A stretch of DNA of 64,000 nucleotides from Ignavibacteriales bacterium (GTDB lineage Bacteria > Bacteroidota > Ignavibacteria > Tepidaquicellales > Tepidaquicellaceae). Positions 53,016-60,174 of this stretch are shown here, piece by piece (positions within the stretch are counted from its first letter, which is position 1; every line of letters starts with the position of its first letter). The stretch lies in the NCBI GenBank assembly GCA_020635255.1, contig JACKAC010000001.1:1155501-1219500 (forward strand), in the 5' to 3' direction. The notes beneath the pieces were generated by a model. That model had not been told where the DNA came from. It did not search any database and was given only the letters and a program-made list of their open reading frames with translations. The position numbers and the translations under genes are program-made.

Positions 53016-53904
53016 CTAGAGCAGCCTTTTCCATTTTGTTTGTTGTTCTCTGGGCAATAAAAACACCAATAAGTGTAATAACAGCCCCGGCAATAAAGTA
53101 TGACGACAATTCCTCACCTAATAACAACCACGAAAATATGATCGTGATGATAGGGGAGGTATTGGTAAGCGTTGTTAATGTACTTGTGTTGATTATTTTC
53201 GTCGAATATGTGTACATAAAGTAACCTCCGAATGCAACTATAACTGACAGGTGAAAGAATGCAAGCATACCAAGCGCGTTTACCTTATCTAAAGATGCAT
53301 TATGCGCATCGAAGAGAAAGATGGGCGTAAACATTATCATTCCAATGATGAATGCCATGGTGGAGGTCTTAAGTGTTCCATATTTCTCTACCATGCTTTT
53401 ACTGAATACGAGGTACAGTGACCAGCTGTACACAGCAAAGAAAAGTAATACGTCTCCAAGCAGGGAAGTATTCTTTCCGGTAACAAATATATTTTCCCAG
53501 AATATGACAAGTATTCCTATAATCGTAAGTGAGATTGCAAAAAGTTTTTTTGCAGAGAATTTATCAGATTTTATTAAGATGGATGTTGTGAACACAAAAA
53601 GCGGTGTACATGCATAAAAGACTCCGGAATGGGAAGCCGACGATAGCTTAATTCCGTAGAGAAAGAAAAATTGATTTATAGGAATCACCAGCGCTCCAAG
53701 CAGTAAAAACAATTTCCAATCCTTCTTATCGATTTTGAAATTCTTTTTCTTAATGAAGAAAACTATCAGCAGTAATAGTGTTGCTACACCAAACCTACTG
53801 TAAGCAAGAAAAAAAGGAGTAACCTGCTGTACGGCATATCTTGCAGCTATCGGCGTAAATGCAGCCGAAAATGTTAAGAACATAATTAAAAGGAATTTTC
53901 TCAT
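52993..53904 (-). CDS. EamA/DMT family transporter
   Basis: A 303-residue integral membrane protein with ten hydrophobic segments in two EamA repeats, e.g. FLAYSRFGVATLLLLIVFFI, LKLSSASHSGVFYACTPLF and the second-repeat equivalent STKIINTSTLTTLTNTSPII. The drug/metabolite transporter superfamily exports amino acids, nucleotides or other metabolites; substrate unknown. First of five leftward genes, with its 3' end inside the CDF gene. Confidence 0.88.
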   Translation of the reverse strand: MRKFLLIMFLTFSAAFTPIAARYAVQQVTPFFLAYSRFGVATLLLLIVFFIKKKNFKIDKKDWKLFLLLGALVIPINQFFFLYGIKLSSASHSGVFYACTPLFVFTTSILIKSDKFSAKKLFAISLTIIGILVIFWENIFVTGKNTSLLGDVLLFFAVYSWSLYLVFSKSMVEKYGTLKTSTMAFIIGMIMFTPIFLFDAHNASLDKVNALGMLAFFHLSVIVAFGGYFMYTYSTKIINTSTLTTLTNTSPIITIIFSWLLLGEELSSYFIAGAVITLIGVFIAQRTTNKMEKAALVGTKPGI

Positions 53905-53988
53905 TTAGCTGCGAATGTCGGTTTAGTTATATGCAAACGGGACGGACACAAATATCCGCCCCGATAGGTAATATCTAGATTTTACTAA

Positions 53989-54111
53989 TTAATCTTTCTT
54001 TGGCGAGGCAGGAGCGCTTTTTTTATTTTTAAGCATTTCCTTTTTCTTTCTCTTTGCCGCGTCCTTCGTTTTTCTGTGCTTCTGAAGCACTACTTTTTTT
54101 GCTTTGTTCAT
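53989..54111 (-). CDS. Very small, highly basic protein (40 residues)
   Basis: ATG at 54111-54109 opens a 40-residue frame beginning MNKAKKVVLQKHRKTKDAAK and ending SPKKD, stop TAA at 53991-53989. About 40% of residues are Lys or Arg, as in small ribosomal-associated or nucleic-acid-binding proteins. It lies between the aldolase gene (13 bases downstream of its stop) and the EamA gene, same strand. No similar gene is recognised with certainty. Charge pattern and absence of other coding potential in the gap support it. Confidence 0.55.
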   Translation of the reverse strand: MNKAKKVVLQKHRKTKDAAKRKKKEMLKNKKSAPASPKKD

Positions 54112-54124
54112 TCTTATTGTTAGT

Positions 54125-55183
54125 TTATGCTATTGTGACTTCTTTAGTAAGGTAAACATCTTGTATTGCATTTAGCAGGCTTATACCATCTTCCATTGGT
54201 TTCTGGAAAGCTTTGCGCCCTGAGATAAGACCCATGCCCCCAGCTCTTTTATTGATCACAGCTGTCGTAACTGCCTGCTGAAGATCGGAATCACTTTTTC
54301 CGGTCGATGCACCGCCTGAATTGATAAGCCCGGCTCTACCCATATAGCAATTAGCTACCTGGTAGCGTGTTAAGTCTATGGGGTTATCTGTAGTAAGTTT
54401 TTCATACACAAGTTTGCTTGTTTTACCGAATTTCAGCGCGTTGTATCCGCCGTTGTTTTCGGGAAGCTTTTGTTTGATAATATCAGCTTCGATCGTAACC
54501 CCAAGGTGATTTGCCTGTCCAGTAAGGTCAGCAGAAACATGGTAATCTTTATCAGCTTTAAAGGCAGAGTTTCTCAGGTAGCACCAGAGTATAGTTGCCA
54601 GTCCGAGTTCATGCGCATAAGCAAATGCCTGGGAAACCTCCTGTATCTGCCGTGATGATTCTTCGGAACCAAAGTAAATAGTTGCTCCGATAGCGACTGC
54701 GCCCATATCAAATGCCTGCTGTACGTTAGCAAACATTATCTGGTCATATTTATTGGGATAAGTAAGGAATTCATTATGGTTAACCTTAACTATGAAAGGA
54801 ATCTTATAAGCGTATTTTCTGGCTACCGACCCCAGAACTCCAAGTGTTGATGCAACAGCATTACACCCGCCTTCGATCGCAAGTTTTACTATGTTTTCCG
54901 GATCAAAGTATATCGGATTTGGAGCAAATGACGCACCGGCTGAATGTTCTATTCCCTGATCGACGGGAAGAATAGAAAGATAACCTGTTCCGGCGAGCCT
55001 GCCATGATCGTAAATGGTTTGTAGATTTCTTAGTACATTTGGTGTCCTATCAGACCCAACCCAAACTCTATCAATGAAGTCACCACCGGGTAGGTGAAGC
55101 ATTTCTTTCGGTATCGTAGTGCATTCATGGGCGAGAAGACTCTCATTGTCTTTGCCCAGAATTTCTTTGATTTTATCGAACAT
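54125..55183 (-). CDS. fbaB: Class I fructose-bisphosphate aldolase, DhnA/FbaB type
   Basis: A 352-residue Schiff-base aldolase that cleaves fructose 1,6-bisphosphate into glyceraldehyde 3-phosphate and dihydroxyacetone phosphate, in glycolysis and gluconeogenesis. The DhnA pattern is evident: LPVDQGIEHSAGASFAPNP, FIVKVNHNEF, GAVAIGATIYFGSEES, and the phosphate-binding GLINSGGASTGKSDSD. Length matches FbaB. It lies 17 bases downstream of ygfZ. Confidence 0.93.
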   Translation of the reverse strand: MFDKIKEILGKDNESLLAHECTTIPKEMLHLPGGDFIDRVWVGSDRTPNVLRNLQTIYDHGRLAGTGYLSILPVDQGIEHSAGASFAPNPIYFDPENIVKLAIEGGCNAVASTLGVLGSVARKYAYKIPFIVKVNHNEFLTYPNKYDQIMFANVQQAFDMGAVAIGATIYFGSEESSRQIQEVSQAFAYAHELGLATILWCYLRNSAFKADKDYHVSADLTGQANHLGVTIEADIIKQKLPENNGGYNALKFGKTSKLVYEKLTTDNPIDLTRYQVANCYMGRAGLINSGGASTGKSDSDLQQAVTTAVINKRAGGMGLISGRKAFQKPMEDGISLLNAIQDVYLTKEVTIA

Positions 55184-55200
55184 TACGTTTGATTTAATTA

Positions 55201-56100
55201 TTATATAATTTTTGAAATTTTAATCTCAGATAATTTATCACCATGTTTCACGGAATAACTCTTGTTGTAATCCAGGCTGACGCTTCTGATAAATCCGAGT
55301 CCGATTATACCATCGCCAACTTTTGCTGTACTGCTTATAAATCCCACTTCCTTTTCGTCGTCTGCGAATATCTTGTCGTTACTTCCCAAACCATTTGTTG
55401 AAGAAACTTTTACCATTTGTTTTGGTATTTTGTCTCTTGAATCGATACGAGCGATAACTTCCTGTCCTATGTAGCATCCTTTATTATATGAAATATAATC
55501 ATTAAGTCCACACTCCATAGGATTAATATCCTCATTGATCTCATTATCGGCTTGCGCGATACCGTGTTCAATCCTGAATATATTAAACTCTTCATCCGAC
55601 AACCGTTCAATATCAGTTATAGATGATAATAATGTTTCTGCTCTTTCTTTTGAGCAAACGAAATTAACAGAGCCGGTTTTAGAACTATCGTAATAAGCAT
55701 ACAGATCTTTTTCCGGATTAATAATAGAACTATCTTCTTTTATCTCAAAACCGGTGAGTCTGTTTACCTTTTCGATCACTTCCTCACCCCAGATTATTGC
55801 CCTGTAAAACTCAAAGTGAGAACTCTCGAGTGTTACGTCATCCATAATGATATACTTTTTCAAATGCTCGACGAGTTTGTTAGTTAATTCAGGGGAGGTT
55901 AAAAGTATTGCTTCTTTTTCTAAGTTAAAGATCGTTACAAAATCTACTATACGCCCTTTGTCAGTGGTGAATACTGTCTTTCCAAAAGTATTAACCGGGA
56001 AACGCGTGAGATCATTTGAAGACATACGATTAAAAAAATCCAATCTATCATTTCCATAAGCATAAATAAGACCGGCCTTTTGAATGTATGAACACAGCAT
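55201..56100 (-). CDS. ygfZ: YgfZ/GcvT-type folate-binding protein
   Basis: A 299-residue protein of the YgfZ/CAF17 group. The hallmark is KGCYIGQEVIARIDSR near residue 205, which includes the conserved Cys. The N-terminal part has the GcvT-like pattern (RLDFFNRMSSNDLTRFP). YgfZ uses folate to help assemble or repair certain iron-sulfur enzymes such as MiaB. It lies between a tiny membrane peptide gene (upstream) and the aldolase gene. Confidence 0.9.
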   Translation of the reverse strand: MLCSYIQKAGLIYAYGNDRLDFFNRMSSNDLTRFPVNTFGKTVFTTDKGRIVDFVTIFNLEKEAILLTSPELTNKLVEHLKKYIIMDDVTLESSHFEFYRAIIWGEEVIEKVNRLTGFEIKEDSSIINPEKDLYAYYDSSKTGSVNFVCSKERAETLLSSITDIERLSDEEFNIFRIEHGIAQADNEINEDINPMECGLNDYISYNKGCYIGQEVIARIDSRDKIPKQMVKVSSTNGLGSNDKIFADDEKEVGFISSTAKVGDGIIGLGFIRSVSLDYNKSYSVKHGDKLSEIKISKII

Positions 56101-56104
56101 GCTC

Positions 56105-56203
56105 TCAGTTTAAAATAATCGTTATGGCAACCAGCGTGAGAATCAGGGTTGAAATCACCAATAAGACAAAGAAAATCTTCTCAATAAAGCTTACCTTTTT
56201 CAT
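56105..56203 (-). CDS. Tiny single-helix membrane peptide (32 residues)
   Basis: ATG at 56203-56201 opens a 32-residue frame MKKVSFIEKIFFVLLVISTL... ending in IILN, with stop TGA at 56107-56105. It has a short basic N-terminus and one hydrophobic helix, the typical form of small regulatory or assembly membrane peptides. It ends four bases before the ygfZ start codon, which suggests translational coupling. Not recognised; may be spurious, but position and composition favour a gene. Confidence 0.4.
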   Translation of the reverse strand: MKKVSFIEKIFFVLLVISTLILTLVAITIILN

Positions 56204-56310
56204 ATTCTTAAATATAAAAATAATGATTTTGATAAGAAATGTAAGAAGATAAGAGGTTTGAGAAGATGTTAAAAATAATGTTATGATATATAAAATATAC
56301 TTGAAAATTA

Positions 56311-56328
56311 ATTTAAGCTTGCTTAATT
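56311..56328 (+). promoter_or_regulatory. Candidate DtxR-family operator
   Basis: A perfect dyad TTAAGC-TT-GCTTAA (56313-56326) flanked by AT-rich extensions lies 25 bases before the regulator start. Such dyads of about this size are the usual site class of DtxR/MntR/IdeR repressors. The assignment rests on position and symmetry only. Confidence 0.4.
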
Positions 56329-56350
56329 TTATTTTAAATTAACTTTAAGA

Positions 56351-57010
56351 ATGAATATATCATTAGAAGATTATTTAAAGAATATCTATGTACTGCGAGG
56401 GAGTGACGGAAAAGTATCCACAACAGCTCTTGCGGAAAAAATGCATGTTTCTCCTGCAGCAATAAGCGAAATGGTTTCGAAATTATCGAAAAGCGGGTAT
56501 ATCAAAAATACTCCATACAAGGGATTTGAGCTTGCTCCAAAGGGGAATTCAATCGCATTAAATCTTATAAGGAAGCACAGATTATGGGAAGTATTTTTGG
56601 TAAAATATCTTGATTATCCCTGGGATAAGGTTCATGAGGAAGCAGAGAAATTGGAACACTCGTCATCGGACGAATTGATCAGCAAGCTCGAGAAATTCCT
56701 GGGTTACCCGGAATTCGACCCACACGGACATCCTATCCCGGATAAAAATGGCAATATTGCAAAGCTAAAACATATCCCTATATCCGAAGCCGATCAAGGT
56801 GATGTTGTTGTATTGACAAGTGTATCCGATGAAGACCCGGATGTACTCGTGTATCTTTCAAAGATCGGAATAAAGCTTGGTGATAAACTTGAAATATTAG
56901 AAAAGATCGATTTTGATAATTCGATACAGGTTATGCATAAGTCTGAGAGAAAGTTTTTAAGTGAAAAATTAGCAAACTGTTTAAAGATCAAAAAATATGA
57001 GCGAGATTAA
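56351..57010 (+). CDS. DtxR/MntR-family metal-dependent transcriptional repressor
   Basis: A 219-residue protein with the full DtxR plan. The winged helix-turn-helix is at residues 1-65 (SLEDYLKNIYVL, TTALAEKMHVSPAAISEMVSKL). The dimerisation and metal-binding domain follows (IRKHRLWEVFLVKYL, HEEAEKLEHSSSDELISKLEKFLGYPEFDPHGHPIP). A C-terminal FeoA/SH3-like domain starts near residue 145. Bound Mn(II) or Fe(II) would activate repression. It overlaps the Nramp gene by 14 bases, so regulator and transporter are one operon, the classical arrangement for manganese homeostasis. Confidence 0.92.
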   Translation: MNISLEDYLKNIYVLRGSDGKVSTTALAEKMHVSPAAISEMVSKLSKSGYIKNTPYKGFELAPKGNSIALNLIRKHRLWEVFLVKYLDYPWDKVHEEAEKLEHSSSDELISKLEKFLGYPEFDPHGHPIPDKNGNIAKLKHIPISEADQGDVVVLTSVSDEDPDVLVYLSKIGIKLGDKLEILEKIDFDNSIQVMHKSERKFLSEKLANCLKIKKYERD

Positions 57011-58406
57011 TACTGACGATCTGATAACGAAGGAGGGCGTTAATGCAGAGAGTAATGGAAAAAATGAAGAGGATATAAATAAGGGCTGGAAGCATGCTTT
57101 AAAAGAGCATTCATTGCCCGAAGTTTACGGCTCGATAAAAGTACCGGGAAGCCGTTCATCTTTTTGGCGAAAGATGTTTGCCTTTGCCGGTCCAGGAATG
57201 CTCGTAGCTGTAGGATACATGGATCCGGGAAATTGGGCTACCGACATAGCTGGCGGCGCGCAATTTGGCTACACTCTTCTAACGGTAATACTTATCTCGA
57301 ATATATTCGCAATGGTGCTCCAGCACCTGGCTGTAAAGCTGGGGGTTGTTTCAGGCAGGGATCTTGCGCAGGCATGCAGGGATAATTATTCAAAGCCAGT
57401 GTCATTTGTTTTATGGGTATTATGTGAAATTGCAATTGCGGCGACAGATCTGGCAGAGGTTATCGGTTCGGCGATCGCACTGAATTTGCTTTTTGGAATC
57501 CCGCTTGTAGTTGGTGTAATATTAACGGCGGCGGATGTGCTAGTGATATTATATTTTCAAAATAAAGGGTTTCGCTATGTTGAGAGCATTGTAGCAGGAA
57601 TGATATTTATAATACTCGGATGTTTTGTTTATGAAATAATTGTTTCAAATCCGGAGATCGGTCCGATGCTAACGGGTTTAATTCCCGATCCACAGATAGC
57701 AATAAACCCTGCCATGCTTTATATTGCGATTGGTATTCTAGGGGCAACGGTAATGCCGCATAATTTATATTTGCATTCAAGTATAGTTCAGACCAGAAAA
57801 TATGAAAAGACTAATGAAGGTAAAAAGATGGCGATCAAATTCGCTACGATCGATTCATCGGCTTCATTATTTTTAGCATTCTTTATAAACGCGGCGATAC
57901 TAATAGTTGCTGCCGCGACATTTCATAATACCGGTTACCAGGAAGTAGCCGACATTTCGGATGCGTATATGCTTTTGACACCTTTGCTAGGCGCTAAGTT
58001 TGCCAGTATTGCATTTGCGGTGGCTCTACTTGCATCAGGTCAAAACTCAACTCTCACCGGAACGCTTGCCGGGCAGATAGTTATGGAGGGCTTCCTTAAT
58101 ATCAGGCTAAAGCCCTGGCTGAGGAGACTTATTACACGCATGATAGCAATAATACCTGCAGTGATCGTAACTATACTAATGGGAGAAAGGGGAGCAGGAA
58201 GCCTGCTGATACTAAGCCAGGTGATATTATCCATACAGTTAAGCTTTGCTGTATTTCCACTGATCAGTTTTACAAGTGATAAGCTCAAAATGGGCGGTTT
58301 TGTGAACTCACCACGGTTAAAGGTAATTGTATATACGATCGGGTATATAATAGCTTTTTTGAATATATATCTGCTAATACAAACATTTGTGGAGTGGTTT
58401 CAGTAG
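56997..58406 (+). CDS. mntH: Nramp family divalent metal transporter
   Basis: A 469-residue inner-membrane metal ion-proton symporter. Diagnostic motifs are the TM1 MDPGNWATDIAGG (Asp and Asn bind metal) and TM6 GATVMPHNLYLHSS (here Met-Pro-His). About eleven membrane helices follow a ~60-residue cytosolic N-terminus. The Met in the TM6 motif, with Asp-Asn in TM1, marks a transition-metal importer (Mn, Fe) and not the magnesium variant, though specificity is inferred. Regulated, most likely, by the adjacent DtxR-type repressor. Confidence 0.93.
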   Translation: MSEINTDDLITKEGVNAESNGKNEEDINKGWKHALKEHSLPEVYGSIKVPGSRSSFWRKMFAFAGPGMLVAVGYMDPGNWATDIAGGAQFGYTLLTVILISNIFAMVLQHLAVKLGVVSGRDLAQACRDNYSKPVSFVLWVLCEIAIAATDLAEVIGSAIALNLLFGIPLVVGVILTAADVLVILYFQNKGFRYVESIVAGMIFIILGCFVYEIIVSNPEIGPMLTGLIPDPQIAINPAMLYIAIGILGATVMPHNLYLHSSIVQTRKYEKTNEGKKMAIKFATIDSSASLFLAFFINAAILIVAAATFHNTGYQEVADISDAYMLLTPLLGAKFASIAFAVALLASGQNSTLTGTLAGQIVMEGFLNIRLKPWLRRLITRMIAIIPAVIVTILMGERGAGSLLILSQVILSIQLSFAVFPLISFTSDKLKMGGFVNSPRLKVIVYTIGYIIAFLNIYLLIQTFVEWFQ

Positions 58407-58524
58407 AAAGGCTGATTTATGCCACGAAACCTAATAGGAATTTTGCAAAAGTTTGACTTTTTTAGCAAGATAAAATTGTTTATTTTAGAGGTTTATATTC
58501 AGGAACGCATCTTTAAAATCAATT

Positions 58525-59187
58525 ATGGCAAGGAAAACACATACTCAAGACGATAAAATTCTTGAGCTATATTACAAAGCCCTCGAGTATTTTAACGAAA
58601 ACCGTAAGAGGGTCTATACAGTTTTAACGATATTAGTGGTAGTTGCTGCAGGAGCTTTTATCTATTTCAAGGGAAGACAGGAAAAAAGTGAGAATGCAAT
58701 GATAGAGCTGGCAAATATCGAGCAGGTCTATAATTCCGGTGCTTATCAACAGGCAATAAACGGAGATTCTTTGGGATTTACAAAAGGTTTACTTTATATG
58801 GTGAATGAATTTGGTTCGACAGAAAGCGGACAATCAGCGAAGGTATTACTTGGAAACTGTTATTATTATCTGAGAGATTTTGGTAATGCCGAGAGATATT
58901 ACAGTGATTATTCGGGCAGTGACCTGATATTAAAAGCGGCTTCAATAGCGGGAATAGCGGCTGTTAAGGGAGCTCAGGGAAATTATGTAGATGCTGCAAA
59001 AGAATATGAGAATGCCGCTAATGTCAGTGAAGAGATTGCCATAAACGATGAGTATTTATTCTCAGCGGCGAGGAATTATTCGCTTGCAAAGGATAAAGAA
59101 AACTTCGATAGGGTATCTGCTCTTCTGAAGAATGACTATCCGATGTCAACATACATAATGCAATTACCTAGATACGAGATCAACTAA
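58525..59187 (+). CDS. Membrane-anchored tetratricopeptide repeat protein (YfgM-like)
   Basis: A 220-residue protein with a single N-terminal membrane anchor (VYTVLTILVVVAAGAFIYFKG, residues about 33-53). TPR-like helices follow (AKVLLGNCYYYLRDFGNAERYYSDYS; GAQGNYVDAAKEYENAANVSEE; YSLAKDKENFDRVSALLKNDYP). The topology matches YfgM-type proteins, which act as periplasmic TPR adaptors at the Sec translocon; that role is inferred. Its stop TAA shares a base with the yqeY start. Confidence 0.8.
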   Translation: MARKTHTQDDKILELYYKALEYFNENRKRVYTVLTILVVVAAGAFIYFKGRQEKSENAMIELANIEQVYNSGAYQQAINGDSLGFTKGLLYMVNEFGSTESGQSAKVLLGNCYYYLRDFGNAERYYSDYSGSDLILKAASIAGIAAVKGAQGNYVDAAKEYENAANVSEEIAINDEYLFSAARNYSLAKDKENFDRVSALLKNDYPMSTYIMQLPRYEIN

Positions 59188-59636
59188 TGAGCCTAAAAGA
59201 TAAGATAAATGACGAACTAAAAGCGGCAATGATCGCTAAGGATTCAGTAAGGACGGAGACGCTTCGGTCTATTAGAGCTGAGATATTAAAAGCGGATAAA
59301 TCCGGAATGGACCGGGAGCTTAATGAAGAAGAAGAAATAGAACTTTTGTCTAAGCAGGCGAAGATGAGAAGAGAAGCTATTGAGCAATTCGAAACCGCAG
59401 GCAGAAGCGACTTGGTTGATAAAGAAAAAGCACAACTTGAAATTATCGAAGCATTCCTACCCGCTCAAATGTCACGTGAAGAGGCTGAAAAGATAATAGA
59501 TGAAATTATTAAAGCGACAGGAGCAGTCGATCAAAAGGATTTTGGTAAGGTAATGGGCGCATCTATGAAAGAACTCAAAGGCAAGATAGACGGGAAAGTA
59601 ATACAGGATATAGTTAAATCCAGGCTTTCAGCTTAA
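59187..59636 (+). CDS. yqeY: GatB/YqeY domain protein
   Basis: A 149-residue protein of the YqeY family, with MSLKDKINDELKAAMIAKDSVRTETLRSIRAE at the start and the LIEAFLPAQMSREEAE-like motif (IIEAFLPAQMSREEAEKIIDE) in the centre, then DFGKVMGASMKELKGKIDG. The domain resembles the tRNA-binding tail of GatB; the function of the stand-alone form is unsettled. It overlaps the TPR gene by one base and precedes cvpA by 25 bases. Confidence 0.92.
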   Translation: MSLKDKINDELKAAMIAKDSVRTETLRSIRAEILKADKSGMDRELNEEEEIELLSKQAKMRREAIEQFETAGRSDLVDKEKAQLEIIEAFLPAQMSREEAEKIIDEIIKATGAVDQKDFGKVMGASMKELKGKIDGKVIQDIVKSRLSA

Positions 59637-59661
59637 CCCGCCTATCCAATAGGGGGTCTGA

Positions 59662-60174
59662 TTGAGCAAACTAGACATTCTAATCTTAATTATAGTTGCT
59701 GTCCCGGTCATAATCGGGCTTTCAAGTGGTTTTTTAAAAAACCTACTTGGTTTTAGTGCAATCGTAATTGGACTTTTCGTAGCCACCAACTTTCATCCAC
59801 AAATAATGAGTGTGTTTAATTCCCTGAGCATACCTTCTCAGATAGGTAATGGTTTGGCTTTTGCGGGAGTTATTGTATTTTTTTATGTTTTAGGCGGGTA
59901 TATTGCACGTAAAATTTCAGGGATTAATAAGTTTACTGCATCTGTCGATAGATTTTTAGGCGCAATATTTGGAATCCTTCAAGGATTATTAATAGCAAGT
60001 GTTATATTATTATTTTTGAAATATTTCAATTTTATATCACCAGAGAATGCAGACAATTCGCTTTTTTATCCCTTTGTTGCCGGTGTTGCTCCGGAGATAT
60101 TAAGTCTTATAGCAAAAGTTCTTCCGTTTACAAAATCAACGTTTGAAGATCTGAAATTTCTGAATGTAAAATAA
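59662..60174 (+). CDS. CvpA family membrane protein
   Basis: A 170-residue inner-membrane protein with four hydrophobic segments and the CvpA signature: LDILILIIVAVPVIIGLSSGFLKNLLG at the N-terminus, then GVIVFFYVLGGYIARKIS-type helix and VDRFLGAIFGILQGLLIAS. It starts with TTG. CvpA in E. coli affects colicin V production and envelope integrity. It sits directly ahead of mutS2, sharing the A of the stop with its ATG, an arrangement common in related genomes. Confidence 0.88.
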   Translation: MSKLDILILIIVAVPVIIGLSSGFLKNLLGFSAIVIGLFVATNFHPQIMSVFNSLSIPSQIGNGLAFAGVIVFFYVLGGYIARKISGINKFTASVDRFLGAIFGILQGLLIASVILLFLKYFNFISPENADNSLFYPFVAGVAPEILSLIAKVLPFTKSTFEDLKFLNVK

